From: JANQGH01 sp039177555
GTDB lineage: Bacteria > Pseudomonadota > Alphaproteobacteria > DSM-16000 > Inquilinaceae
Reading direction: 5' to 3'
NCBI GenBank assembly: GCA_039177555.1
Contig: JBCDFV010000004.1
Coordinates: 1-64,000, forward strand
Length of the DNA stretch: 64,000 nucleotides
Of the stretch, positions 25,339-35,221 are shown piece by piece (position 1 is the first letter of the stretch; every line of letters begins with the position of its first letter). Below the pieces are notes generated by a model, which was not told the origin of the DNA, did no database searches, and worked only from the letters and a program-made list of their open reading frames with translations. The translations under genes and the position numbers were made by a program.

Positions 25339-25341
25339 GCA

Positions 25342-26649
25342 CTACTTACCGATACAGAAGTCGCGGAAGACCACATCCAACAAGTCCTCGACGTCGACCC
25401 GGCCCGTGATACGGCCGATGGCGCGGACGGCCAGGCGGACATCTTCGGCGACCAGCTCGGGCGAGGGCGCGGTCATCGCGCGGTCGAGCGCTTCTTTCGC
25501 GTCCTCAAGGGCGGCGCGATGCCGGGCGCGCGTCAGGGCCGGCCCGCTGCCCGCCAGGCGGGAGGCCACCGCCTCGGCCAGACGGTCGAGCAGATCGTCC
25601 AGGCCCGCGCCGGTCACGGTGCTGATCGCTAAGGGAAGATCGTCCGTCGCGGTCAGGAGGTCGGCCTTGGTCACGATCTCGATCGCGTCGCTATCGCGCA
25701 GATCCGCCGTGGTCGCATCCTTCGCCGGCCATAAGGACCCGTCGTAAAGCAGCAACTTCAAGTCGGCGCGCTCTGCCCGGGCCAGCGCACGGCGAACGCC
25801 TTCGTCCTCGATCCGATCGGCGGTCTCGCGCAGCCCCGCCGTGTCGGCCAGGATTACGGGAAAGCCGCTCAGGTCCATATGGACCTCGATCACATCGCGC
25901 GTCGTCCCGGCGATGTCCGATACGATGGCCGCGTCCCGCCGCGCCAACGCGTTCAGCAGGCTGGACTTGCCGGCATTGGGCGCGCCCAGGATGGCGACTT
26001 CAACCCCGCTGCGCAGCCGCTCACCCCGCCGATTGTCGCTGAGATGTTCGGTGATCTCGTCCAGGGTTCGGCGCAGCGCGGGGCGGGTCTGGTCTGCAAC
26101 GCCGTCCGGCAGGTCTTCGTCCGGGAAGTCGAGATCGGCCTCCAGATGCGCCAACGCGTGCACCAGATCGTTCGCCCAGGCCTCGTAGAGCCGTCCCAAG
26201 GCGCCGTCGAGCTGTCGCAGGGCCTGGCGCTGCTGGGCCCGCGTTTCGGCGTCGACCAAGTCGGCGATCGCTTCCGCCTCGGTCAAGTCCAGCTTGCCGT
26301 TCAGGAAGGCGCGTTTCGAAAACTCGCCCGGTTCGGCCGGGCGGAGGCGTGGCAGGGCGCCGAGGGTGTCCATGATCGCGGCGCTCACCGCCCGGCCGCC
26401 ATGCAGGTGAAGCTCCACGACATCCTCGCCGGTGAAGCTGGCGGGTCGGGGAAAGTAGAGCGCCAGCCCATGGTCCAGCAGGTCGCCATTGGCATCCCGA
26501 TAGGTCGCGCGGGCCGCGAACCGAGGTGCCGGCGGCGGGCGCCCCGTCAGCGCCGTCAGGGCCGTCGCCGCGTCGGGCCCGGACAGGCGAATGATGGCGA
26601 CACCGGCGCGGCCCTGCGCCGTCGCGGGCGCGAAAATCGTATCGGTCAT
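25342..26649 (-). CDS. mnmE: tRNA modification GTPase MnmE
   Basis: A 435-residue GTPase acting with MnmG on wobble uridines. The N-terminal folate-binding domain (1-118) opens TIFAPATAQGRAGVAIIRLSG. The helical domain is split around the G domain with GAPNAGKS (222-229), AGTTRD (247-252), DTAG (269-272) and a TKAD motif. The C-terminus is CIGK, the conserved CxGK with catalytic Cys432. It is normally directly next to mnmG in Alphaproteobacteria; here five genes separate them. Its stop is 4 bp from that of the convergent exported protein gene. Confidence 0.96.
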   Translation of the reverse strand: MTDTIFAPATAQGRAGVAIIRLSGPDAATALTALTGRPPPAPRFAARATYRDANGDLLDHGLALYFPRPASFTGEDVVELHLHGGRAVSAAIMDTLGALPRLRPAEPGEFSKRAFLNGKLDLTEAEAIADLVDAETRAQQRQALRQLDGALGRLYEAWANDLVHALAHLEADLDFPDEDLPDGVADQTRPALRRTLDEITEHLSDNRRGERLRSGVEVAILGAPNAGKSSLLNALARRDAAIVSDIAGTTRDVIEVHMDLSGFPVILADTAGLRETADRIEDEGVRRALARAERADLKLLLYDGSLWPAKDATTADLRDSDAIEIVTKADLLTATDDLPLAISTVTGAGLDDLLDRLAEAVASRLAGSGPALTRARHRAALEDAKEALDRAMTAPSPELVAEDVRLAVRAIGRITGRVDVEDLLDVVFRDFCIGK

Positions 26650-26676
26650 GTCGCCGTTGTATCGCTGCGGCGGCGC

Positions 26677-26925
26677 CTATTCGTCGTCGCGTTTCGTGCC
26701 GCCCGTCATCTGCGACCAAAAGGCGCGCTGCAGCTGTTCCAGCCCCGCCATGCCCTGGGGCAGCCAGGTCTTGAACAGGGCCTCGGGGTCGGCGGCGTGC
26801 AGGGCCGCCTGCATGCGGTCCTGGATCTGCCGCATCAGCGCTTCCTGCATCGGCGCGACATCGGGCAGGCCCAGAAACGTGCGTGCCTCCTCTGGCGTAC
26901 AATCGATCTCGATATTGAATTTCAT
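26677..26925 (-). CDS. DUF6489 family protein
   Basis: An 82-residue protein starting MKFNIEIDCTPEEARTFLGLPDV, a pattern shared by a family of short alphaproteobacterial proteins (DUF6489), with a central amphipathic helix (MQEALMRQIQDRMQAAL) and a segment ending in FWSQM. There is no signal peptide or membrane segment, so it is cytoplasmic. It lies 27 bp upstream of mnmE on the same strand and is probably cotranscribed. The helix-rich, phasin-like composition hints at protein or granule binding, but function is unknown. Confidence 0.7.
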   Translation of the reverse strand: MKFNIEIDCTPEEARTFLGLPDVAPMQEALMRQIQDRMQAALHAADPEALFKTWLPQGMAGLEQLQRAFWSQMTGGTKRDDE

Positions 26926-27020
26926 CGGCCCACTCTCCCGCTGACGCGTTGGTGCGTGTTCATACCGCCCTTATATGGTGGCGGGTGCCAATCGGCGAAG
27001 GCAAGGGGGAAGGACGGGGC

Positions 27021-29045
27021 ATGGACGGTGCGGCGGGCAACCTGTTGGGCGAGGAAACCAGCCCGTATCTGCTGCAACATGCCGACAATCCCGTTCACTG
27101 GCGCGCCTGGGGCGAACCGGCCTTGGCCGAGGCGCGGGCCGGCAACAAGCCGATCCTGCTGTCCGTCGGTTACGCCGCCTGCCATTGGTGCCACGTCATG
27201 GCGCATGAGAGCTTCGAGAACGAAGCGATCGCCGCGCAGATGAATGACGGCTTCGTCAACATCAAAGTCGACCGTGAGGAACGGCCGGACATCGATCAGA
27301 TATACCAGCACGCGCTGGCCTTGCTGGGCGAGCAGGGCGGCTGGCCGTTGACCATGTTCCTGACCCCGGACGGCGAACCGTTTTGGGGCGGCACCTACTT
27401 CCCGCCGACATCGCGCTGGGGCCGGCCGGGCTTTCCCGACGTGCTGCGCGCCATCGCCGATACCTACCAGCGCGAGCCTGAGAAGGTGACCAAGAACGTC
27501 ACCGCGCTGCGCGACGCGCTGGCGAAGGTCAGCACCAACCGCGCCGGCGATGGGGTGACGATCGCACTGTTGGATCAGATCGCGGACCGTCTCGTCGGTG
27601 AGATCGATCCGGTTTGGGGCGGTGTCGGCCGCGCGCCGAAGTTCCCGCAGACCTACGTCATGGACGTGCTGTGGCGGGCTTGGCGACGGACCAAGGACGA
27701 CCGCTTCCACACCGCCGTCACCAACACGCTGACCCATATGTGCCAGGGCGGCATCTACGACCATCTGGGCGGCGGCTTCGCACGCTATTCCACCGATACC
27801 GAATGGCTGGCGCCCCATTTCGAAAAGATGCTGTACGACAATGCCCAGTTGATCGACCTCTTGAACCTGGTCGGCACAACGACCGGCGCGCCGCTTTACC
27901 GCAGTCGGCTGGAGGAGACGGTCGATTGGGTCTTGCGCGAGATGGTGGCCGAGGGCGGCGGTTTCGCTGCAACCTTGGATGCCGACAGCGAAGGCGAGGA
28001 AGGCCGGTTCTATGTCTGGAGCGAGGCCGAGATCGACGCGATGCTGGGCGACCGCGCGCCGTTGTTCAAGCACCATTACGACGTAACCGCTGACGGCAAT
28101 TGGGAAGGCAAGACGATCCTGAACCGGCGGCGCAGCGGCGGTTTGGAAGAGCCTGAGATCGAGGCTCAGCTCGCAGACGCGCGGGCAACGCTCTTGGCCG
28201 CGCGCGACAAACGGGTCTGGCCCGGCTGGGACGACAAGGTGCTGGCCGATTGGAACGGCCTGATGATCGCCGCACTGGCCGACGCCAGTATGGTCTGGGA
28301 CCGGCCGGACTGGCTGGCAGCCGCACGCACCGCTTACGACTTCGTCACCGCCGAAATGCAACGGGACGGGCGCCTGCTTCACGCCTGGCGGCACGGCCGG
28401 GTCCAGCACGCGGCGATGCTGGACGACTATGTCAACATGACGCGCGGTGCCTTGCGGCTCTACGAGGCCACCGGCAACGACGGGTTTTTGGCCCAGGCCG
28501 AAAGCTGGGTGGCGGTCCTCGACCAGCATTATTGGGACGACGCCGACGGTGGCTATTTCTACACCGCCGATGACGCAGAGGCGCTGATCGTGCGGACCAA
28601 GACGGCAAGCGACAACGCCGTGCCGTCCGGCAACGGGACCATGATTGCGGTCTTAAGCGACCTTTCCCTTTTGACCGGCAAGCCGGCCTATCGCGACCGG
28701 GCCGAAGCGATCGTGAAGTCCTTTGCCGGCGAGGTGAACCGCAACTTCTTCCCGCTGGCAACGTTGCTGAACGGCGCCGAACGGCTGGCGCGCGGACTGC
28801 AGATCGTGATCGTCGGCGATCGCGAAGACGCGGCGACAAGGGGCTTGATGCGGGCGGTGTTGCATCAGGCGCTGCCCGATCGGCTTATGCTGGTCATCTC
28901 CCCGGACGACGAGCTTCCGAACGGTCATCCGGCGGCCGGCAAGGGCTTGGTGAATGGCAAGCCGGCAGCCTATATTTGTGAGCATATGACCTGCCAGGCG
29001 CCCTTGACCGAACCGGACGCCATTGCTGGAGCGCTTGCCCCATGA
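27021..29045 (+). CDS. DUF255 thioredoxin-domain protein (YyaL/SPATA20 family)
   Basis: A 674-residue protein. Residues 1-165 are the thioredoxin-like DUF255 domain with the redox motif CHWCH at 54-58 and the neighbouring NLLGEETSPYLLQHADNPVHW block. The remainder is an (alpha/alpha)6-barrel like that of N-acylglucosamine 2-epimerases, with repeated YFEKMLYDNAQL-type and WNGLMIAAL-type helices. Known as YyaL in bacteria and SPATA20 in animals; the reaction is not established. The ATG at 27021 follows AAGGGGGAAGG and starts directly at the domain. The ogt gene overlaps its stop by 4 bp. Confidence 0.9.
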   Translation: MDGAAGNLLGEETSPYLLQHADNPVHWRAWGEPALAEARAGNKPILLSVGYAACHWCHVMAHESFENEAIAAQMNDGFVNIKVDREERPDIDQIYQHALALLGEQGGWPLTMFLTPDGEPFWGGTYFPPTSRWGRPGFPDVLRAIADTYQREPEKVTKNVTALRDALAKVSTNRAGDGVTIALLDQIADRLVGEIDPVWGGVGRAPKFPQTYVMDVLWRAWRRTKDDRFHTAVTNTLTHMCQGGIYDHLGGGFARYSTDTEWLAPHFEKMLYDNAQLIDLLNLVGTTTGAPLYRSRLEETVDWVLREMVAEGGGFAATLDADSEGEEGRFYVWSEAEIDAMLGDRAPLFKHHYDVTADGNWEGKTILNRRRSGGLEEPEIEAQLADARATLLAARDKRVWPGWDDKVLADWNGLMIAALADASMVWDRPDWLAAARTAYDFVTAEMQRDGRLLHAWRHGRVQHAAMLDDYVNMTRGALRLYEATGNDGFLAQAESWVAVLDQHYWDDADGGYFYTADDAEALIVRTKTASDNAVPSGNGTMIAVLSDLSLLTGKPAYRDRAEAIVKSFAGEVNRNFFPLATLLNGAERLARGLQIVIVGDREDAATRGLMRAVLHQALPDRLMLVISPDDELPNGHPAAGKGLVNGKPAAYICEHMTCQAPLTEPDAIAGALAP

Positions 29046-29599
29046 CCTCACTTGCCGCCGACCAGACCGTAGAGCCCCGCTTCGACACCCGTCCAGACCC
29101 GTCGCTCATCCCCTTTGGCAGTGTCGACGGCCATCAACTCGCGATCGAGACGCCGGCCGGATGGATCACGCTGACGGCGGTGGGCGACAAGCTCGACACA
29201 CTGAACTTCGGCCATGCCGATGGGGGCGACCGCCCGAACGAGGTGCTGCGGGAAGCCGCGCGGCAGTTGGAAGCCTACTTCGATGGCGAGCTCAAAGCGT
29301 TCGACCTGCCCCTGACCGACGCACCGACACCCCATGCGGAAGCCGTCCGACAGGCGATGCTGGACATTCCCTATGGCGGCACGGGCAGCTATGGCGGCAT
29401 CGCCCAGGCCTATGGCGGATCGCCGCGGTCGGTCGGCAATGCCTGCCGAAACAACAAGATCGCGGTCATCGTGCCCTGTCACCGCGTGCTCGGCGCCGGC
29501 GGCAAGATCGGCGGGTTCGGCGGGTCCACCGACCCCAACGGCCCGGCACTGAACCGGAAGCGCTGGTTGCTGGCCCACGAAGGCGCCACGCTGATTTAG
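29042..29599 (+). CDS. ogt: Methylated-DNA-protein-cysteine methyltransferase
   Basis: A 185-residue suicide repair protein that removes alkyl groups from O6-alkylguanine onto the active cysteine, Cys146 in IVPCHRVL. The N-terminal ribonuclease-like domain and the C-terminal winged helix (GTGSYGGIAQAYGGSPRSVGNACR) are complete. Two details differ from the commonest forms: NNK replaces the usual N-P before the PCHR loop, and the loop after it reads GGFGG instead of GGYSGG. These may affect the alkyl-binding pocket but the catalytic centre is intact. It overlaps the DUF255 gene by ATGA. Confidence 0.9.
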   Translation: MTSLAADQTVEPRFDTRPDPSLIPFGSVDGHQLAIETPAGWITLTAVGDKLDTLNFGHADGGDRPNEVLREAARQLEAYFDGELKAFDLPLTDAPTPHAEAVRQAMLDIPYGGTGSYGGIAQAYGGSPRSVGNACRNNKIAVIVPCHRVLGAGGKIGGFGGSTDPNGPALNRKRWLLAHEGATLI

Positions 29600-29639
29600 A
29601 TCAAGAACACCAATACCGACGACTGGAGGTTTCCCAACC

Positions 29640-30335
29640 ATGGCCACCGTGACGATCAATGCCGCCGATGGCGGCCAGTTCAGCGGCTATCTGGCCTTGC
29701 CGGAGGGCGGTCGCGGCCCGGGCGTGCTTGTCATTCAGGAAATCTTCGGCGTCAACAAGGTCATGCGCGACATCTGCGACGACTATGCCGCGCGCGGCTA
29801 TGTCGCGCTTTGCCCCGACCTGTTCTGGCGCATCGAACCCGGCATCGACATCACCGACCAGTCGGAAGCCGAATGGCAAAGGGCGTTCGAGCTGTACACC
29901 GCCTTTGATGTCGATCAGGGCATGAAGGACCTGGCCTCGGCGCTTGCGTTCCTGCGCGGGCATGATGCCTGTACCGGCAAGGTCGGCAGCGTCGGCTACT
30001 GCCTTGGCGGCAAGCTGGCGTACCTGATGGCGACGCGCAGTGACGTGGATGCGTCGGTCGGCTTTTACGGCGTCGGCATCGAGGGTGACTTGGACGAGGC
30101 CGGCAAGATCTCCGCGCCGCTGATGCTGCATATCGCGGGCGAGGACCAGTTCGTGCCGAAGGACGCTCAGCAGGCGATCCATGCGGGGCTGGATGACAAT
30201 CCGCATGTCACGCTGATCGACTATCCCAAGCAGGATCACGCCTTCGCACGGAAGGGCGGTGCGCATTACGACGCGGCCTCCGCAGACGCCGCCAACACCA
30301 GCACCGCCGCGTTCTTTCAACGGCATCTGGGCTGA
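29640..30335 (+). CDS. Dienelactone hydrolase family protein
   Basis: A 231-residue alpha/beta hydrolase of the carboxymethylenebutenolidase family. The nucleophile is Cys121 in GYCLGGK; Asp lies in AGEDQFVP (about 168) and His in DHAFAR (about 200), completing a Cys-Asp-His triad. Glu34 in QEIFG is the residue that controls the thiol in dienelactone hydrolases. Classical members open dienelactones in chloroaromatic degradation; without other ring-cleavage genes here the substrate is open. It is followed 5 bp later by the quinone oxidoreductase gene, suggesting cotranscription. Confidence 0.9.
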   Translation: MATVTINAADGGQFSGYLALPEGGRGPGVLVIQEIFGVNKVMRDICDDYAARGYVALCPDLFWRIEPGIDITDQSEAEWQRAFELYTAFDVDQGMKDLASALAFLRGHDACTGKVGSVGYCLGGKLAYLMATRSDVDASVGFYGVGIEGDLDEAGKISAPLMLHIAGEDQFVPKDAQQAIHAGLDDNPHVTLIDYPKQDHAFARKGGAHYDAASADAANTSTAAFFQRHLG

Positions 30336-30340
30336 CGACC

Positions 30341-31315
30341 ATGGTACACGCGATCCGTTTCCACGAGACCGGCGGGCCGGATGTCCTGAGGTGGGAAGAG
30401 GTCGACGTGCCGTCGCCAGGTCCGGGCGAGGCCACGGTTAAGCACGGTGCGGTCGGCCTGAACTTCATCGACGTCTATCACCGCAGCGGCCTTTATCCGC
30501 TAGCGCTGCCCAGCGGCATCGGGATGGAGGGCGCCGGGGTCGTAACGGCTGTCGGCGACGGCGTCAGTGCAGTGTCGGTCGGCGACCGTGTGGCTTACGC
30601 GACCATGCCGCTGGGCGCGTACGCCCAGGAACGCACGATGCCGGCGGACCGGCTGATCAAAATCCCCGATACGATCGACGACCGAACGGCTGCCGCCATG
30701 ATGCTGCAGGGCATGACGGCCGAATACCTGCTGCGCCGGACGTTCCGCGTCGAGGCCGGGCAAACGATTTTGATCCAGGCTGCCGCCGGCGGCGTGGGTC
30801 TGATCGCCTGCCAATGGGCGAAGCACCTAGGCGCAACGGTGATCGGCACCGTCGGATCGACGGAGAAGGCCGAGCTCGCCCGCGCCAACGGGTGCGACCA
30901 TGCGATCCTCTATCGGGAAGAGGACGTCGCCGAACGCGTGCGCGAGATAACCGACGGCAAGGGGGTCGCGGTCGCCTACGACAGCGTCGGCCGGGACACG
31001 TACATGGCCTCCATGGATTGTCTGAGGCCGCGCGGAATGCTGGTCATCTTCGGCAATGCTTCGGGGCCGGTGGACGCTTTGAATACGGCGCTTCTGGCGC
31101 AAAAGGGCTCGCTGTACGTCACCAGACCCACGCTTATGACTTACACCGCCTCGAACGAGGACCTGTACGCGTCGGCCGCTTCGTTGATCGACGTGGTGTC
31201 CAGCGGCGCGGTGAAGATCACGGTGAACCAAAGCTACCCGCTGAAGGACGCCGCCCAGGCTCACCGCGATCTCGAGGCGCGCAAGACCACGGGTTCGACG
31301 ATCCTCGACGTCTAG
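30341..31315 (+). CDS. Zinc-independent quinone oxidoreductase (zeta-crystallin family)
   Basis: A 324-residue MDR protein of the QOR type. The N-terminal GroES-like domain has ETGGPDVL and GLNFIDVYHRSGLYP, and GMEGAGVV. The cofactor site AAAGGVG is at 147-153, preceded by LQGMTAEYLLRRTF. The zinc-ligand cysteines of alcohol dehydrogenases are absent, as expected for NADPH:quinone reductases that carry out one-electron quinone reduction. It is probably in an operon with the dienelactone hydrolase. A short stem (CGATC/GATCG) followed by TTT at 31325-31342 could end the transcript weakly. Confidence 0.9.
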   Translation: MVHAIRFHETGGPDVLRWEEVDVPSPGPGEATVKHGAVGLNFIDVYHRSGLYPLALPSGIGMEGAGVVTAVGDGVSAVSVGDRVAYATMPLGAYAQERTMPADRLIKIPDTIDDRTAAAMMLQGMTAEYLLRRTFRVEAGQTILIQAAAGGVGLIACQWAKHLGATVIGTVGSTEKAELARANGCDHAILYREEDVAERVREITDGKGVAVAYDSVGRDTYMASMDCLRPRGMLVIFGNASGPVDALNTALLAQKGSLYVTRPTLMTYTASNEDLYASAASLIDVVSSGAVKITVNQSYPLKDAAQAHRDLEARKTTGSTILDV

Positions 31316-31599
31316 CGGTCTGGCCGATCATGGCGATCGTTTGGCCCGGCCCGTCACTTCGATAAATCTGGGCGAAAATGTGGCGCATGGGTGTCAGCAA
31401 TGCGCCAATGGACTGTTGCCCGCCAATTGAACCCTTTGTAGTTGCTTGCATTTGATTGCTCGGCGGCCGGGCTGTCCTCCATGCAAATGCCGCAACACTG
31501 TGGCAAAGCCGCAACAGACTGTCGCCCATTTGCCTAATCGACGGGCATCGAATCGGCTGCTATCAAACTGCTACGTTTTTGAGCAGCGGGGAGGCGAGG
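31316..31599. other. Intergenic region, 284 bp, with a short direct repeat
   Basis: The DNA between qor-like and CHAP genes holds the 9-bp direct repeat GCCGCAACA at 31489-31497 and 31508-31516 (19-bp period) and the CHAP gene promoter, which I cannot place precisely. No gene is seen. Confidence 0.4.
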
Positions 31600-32124
31600 A
31601 TGCGTTGCGGAGCGCGCCGATCAACATGGTTACCGAAATTCATGCTGTTGATCGGATTGGCGGTCGCCGGCCTCACCATAACCTCCACGGCCCAGGCGCA
31701 GCACTGCGTTAGAACCGTCCGCGCGCTCAGCGACTTCACCATTCGCGGAAACGCCTGGACCTGGTGGAACCAGGCCGCCGATTATGGCTACACGCGTGGC
31801 AGTGTCCCCGAGCCTGGATCCGTTCTCGTATTCGGCCGCCAGGGCAGCCTGCCTGTCGGCCATGTCTCGTTGGTGACGGCGATTATCGACCAACGCACGA
31901 TCTGGGTGCACCATACCTGGAGCCAGGGGCCACGCATCGAAGCCAGTGCCCAGGTCGTCGACGTTTCCGACGCCAATGATTGGAGCGCGGTGCGCGTCTG
32001 GCACGGCGAAACCGACACGCTGGGCACTTCGGTCCTGCGCATTTCGGGCTTCATCTACCCGCGCGACGAACACCCGCAGATGGTTCTGGTCGAGGCGGCG
32101 GCCAGCGCGATGGCGCTCTATTAG
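31600..32124 (+). CDS. Exported CHAP-domain amidase/peptidase
   Basis: A 174-residue secreted protein. A hydrophobic signal (about 12-33, ending AQAQ) is followed at once by the CHAP nucleophile Cys36 in QHCVRTVR. Then comes the typical GNAWTWWNQAADYGYTRGSVPEPGSVLVF block, with His88 in VGHVSLV as the second catalytic residue. CHAP domains cleave peptidoglycan stem peptides or cross-bridges. The small size and absence of binding domains fit periplasmic wall remodelling. GGGGAGG just before ATG 31600 fixes the start; upstream in-frame starts lack a signal peptide. Confidence 0.85.
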   Translation: MRCGARRSTWLPKFMLLIGLAVAGLTITSTAQAQHCVRTVRALSDFTIRGNAWTWWNQAADYGYTRGSVPEPGSVLVFGRQGSLPVGHVSLVTAIIDQRTIWVHHTWSQGPRIEASAQVVDVSDANDWSAVRVWHGETDTLGTSVLRISGFIYPRDEHPQMVLVEAAASAMALY

Positions 32125-32218
32125 GTCACGACGCGACGCAAACGGGTCGCCGGCGCTTCTTTGGCCACGACTTGGGCTAAAGGGCGCGTACGAGATCCAG
32201 CGCTGACAATAGGACGTG

Positions 32219-32704
32219 ATGATCGCTCGCCAGACTTCCCGCATTGCGATGATGCTGGTTGGTCTGTCGTTCCTGGTACTTCCAGCAGCGTCTGATCGAG
32301 GAAGTGCGTCCGCACAAACCTCCGCGCATGAGTCGTTCTTCTTTGTGGTCAATGCGCCGGGTGGGTCTCTGCAAGGCGACGTCCTCGCCATGCAAGACGT
32401 GCCAGGGGTCATCTATGTCAGCAACCGGCCGCAAAGAGTTGCCGGGTTGATCGATCTTCAAGAGTTTCTGACCTACTGGACCGATCCATCCGACACCGAC
32501 TTTGCCTCAGATCCGCCAAACGCGGCGCTCTCCTTCTTAAGCGTGGAGTTTGACGACGCGGTCGTAGAGTTGCTCGCCGCGGAGCACAATGGCGATGATG
32601 TGCATTTCACGATTCGACTGATCGATGGCAGCCTGTCGACCGGCGACTTCGGGCCGGCGGGCTTGTTCATCGATCCGGTATGGAATCCGGGCCCCGGCGG
32701 CTAG
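32219..32704 (+). CDS. Exported protein of unknown function, 161 aa
   Basis: A signal peptide (residues 1 to about 34, ending SASAQ) precedes a soluble domain with an IYVSNRPQRVAGLIDLQEFLTYW segment, a PPNAALSFL segment and a GPAGLFIDP end. Similar proteins with a YFSDRP-x-R-x-x-G and DPPNA pattern occur as exported proteins in several bacteria, but I know of no function. The start is ATG 32219; a GTG directly before it is in frame. Its TAG stop is immediately followed by the ATG of the cytochrome gene, so the two are probably coexpressed. Confidence 0.65.
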   Translation: MIARQTSRIAMMLVGLSFLVLPAASDRGSASAQTSAHESFFFVVNAPGGSLQGDVLAMQDVPGVIYVSNRPQRVAGLIDLQEFLTYWTDPSDTDFASDPPNAALSFLSVEFDDAVVELLAAEHNGDDVHFTIRLIDGSLSTGDFGPAGLFIDPVWNPGPGG

Positions 32705-33091
32705 ATGAGGCGCGCGACCGTCCTTTTGACGTTCGCTCTGACACTTCCAGCAATGGCCCAGGACGACATTATAGAGCGGGGCCAGCAGCAATTTGTCTGG
32801 TGCTCTGCCTGTCATTCAATAACGCCGGGTGAAGACGGGCTGCAGGGCCCAAATCTGGCCGGTATCCTTGGCAGCCGCGCCGGATCCCGCCCCAACTTCC
32901 CCTACACCGACGTGTTCGTCGGGTTGCGCGAAGACGGCGTGGTTTGGACGGCCGAAACGCTGGACGTCTTCCTGGCCGATCCGTTGGCGTTCGCCCCCGG
33001 CAATGCCATGGGACCTGTTGGCGTTGCCAGGCCTGCGGATCGCGCGGACCTTATTGCCTATCTGGAGGCGGTCTCCGCAAGCAACCGATAG
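32705..33091 (+). CDS. Periplasmic c-type cytochrome (class I)
   Basis: A 128-residue precursor. A signal peptide ends at AMA-QD (residue 18). The heme motif CSACH at 33-37 has its axial His37, and Met102 in GNAMGPVG is the predicted sixth ligand. GPNLAGILGSRAGS and the C-terminal ADLIAYLEAV helix follow the cytochrome c2/c550 pattern. It would shuttle electrons in the periplasm; the partner is unknown. The ATG directly abuts the stop of the preceding exported protein gene. The 3' end lies 20 bp from that of the convergent rho. Confidence 0.9.
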   Translation: MRRATVLLTFALTLPAMAQDDIIERGQQQFVWCSACHSITPGEDGLQGPNLAGILGSRAGSRPNFPYTDVFVGLREDGVVWTAETLDVFLADPLAFAPGNAMGPVGVARPADRADLIAYLEAVSASNR

Positions 33092-33111
33092 GGGCGCCGG
33101 ATACCGACGGC

Positions 33112-34368
<1,257 letters not shown>

Positions 34369-34652
34369 GTGCTGAAGCCCGTGTTTCACCGGGACGGTTG
34401 GATCGCGGGATCACGACCTGGGACGGATACTGAACATGCGCCGAAACACTGCGGCGCTTGTACCTGTAATGGGGAGAACCGAGCGGTCGTCGGCGTTAGT
34501 GACCGACGCCTGTTCTTTTGTTGCCGCCCTGTTTCCAAGGCCGGCGTCAAGACGTGCCCGTTATCGAAGAAATATGTGGGTAACGGAAGCCGGCAAACAA
34601 GTCAACAACCTGCGAAAAGTCACGCCGGCGCGTGGTGCCGGAGGGTCAAACG

Positions 34653-35171
34653 TCATGCCGCCGAACCCGCGTTCAGCGCGACCTCCACCGGCGGTGCGCG
34701 GCGCAATGTCTGGTAAACCACGCAGTAGCGCTCGGTCAACTTCAACAGCGTTGCCCGCTGTTCCCCATCGAGATCGGCATCGAGGTCAAACGTCAGGCGA
34801 ACATCCTTGAAGCCGACGGGCGCATCCCGGTCCACGCCAAGCGTACCGCGGAAATCGAGATCACCTTCCGCCCTGACGGTGCCGCCCCGGACGTCGTAGC
34901 CAAGCGCGGTGGCGACCGCCTTCAAGGTCACGCCCGCACAGGCCACCAGCGCCTGCAGCAACATGTCGCCGGAACAGGCCGACAGGCCGTCGCCGCCGGT
35001 CGCAGGGTGCAGGCCGGCCTCGACCACGGCCCGCGACGTTTCGACACTGCAGACAAGCCCCTTGCCCGAAAGATCGCCGTCGGCCTTCAGGGTGATCAAG
35101 GCCGTATCCGCATGCTCACGGTACTGTTCCTTCAGCGGTGCCTGGATCGCCCGCAATTCCTCGCTTTTCAT
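34653..35171 (-). CDS. OsmC family peroxiredoxin-like protein
   Basis: A 172-residue OsmC/Ohr-fold protein. The two reactive cysteines are in place: Cys78 in LLQALVACAGVTLKA and Cys150 in LTERYCVVYQTL. Family members reduce organic hydroperoxides using a thiol system, as dimers with the active site at the interface. The sequence around TGGDGLSACSGDMLLQAL is closer to the broad OsmC branch (YhfA-like) than to Ohr. It sits between rho and hemJ on the same strand, 50 bp downstream of hemJ, perhaps cotranscribed with heme genes. Confidence 0.88.
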   Translation of the reverse strand: MKSEELRAIQAPLKEQYREHADTALITLKADGDLSGKGLVCSVETSRAVVEAGLHPATGGDGLSACSGDMLLQALVACAGVTLKAVATALGYDVRGGTVRAEGDLDFRGTLGVDRDAPVGFKDVRLTFDLDADLDGEQRATLLKLTERYCVVYQTLRRAPPVEVALNAGSAA

Positions 35172-35221
35172 GCCCTATACCCTGATTGGAAAGATCGGTT
35201 GTTCGCTGGCGGTGATGCCGC

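Noticed and set aside
26922..28529. 535-codon minus-strand open frame opposite the DUF255 gene
   Set aside because: Antisense shadow of a conserved gene, without recognisable domains.
31763..31773. TGGTGGAACCA, a third GntR-like core
   Set aside because: It lies inside the CHAP coding sequence and lacks extended arms. One such chance match is expected in a window of this size.
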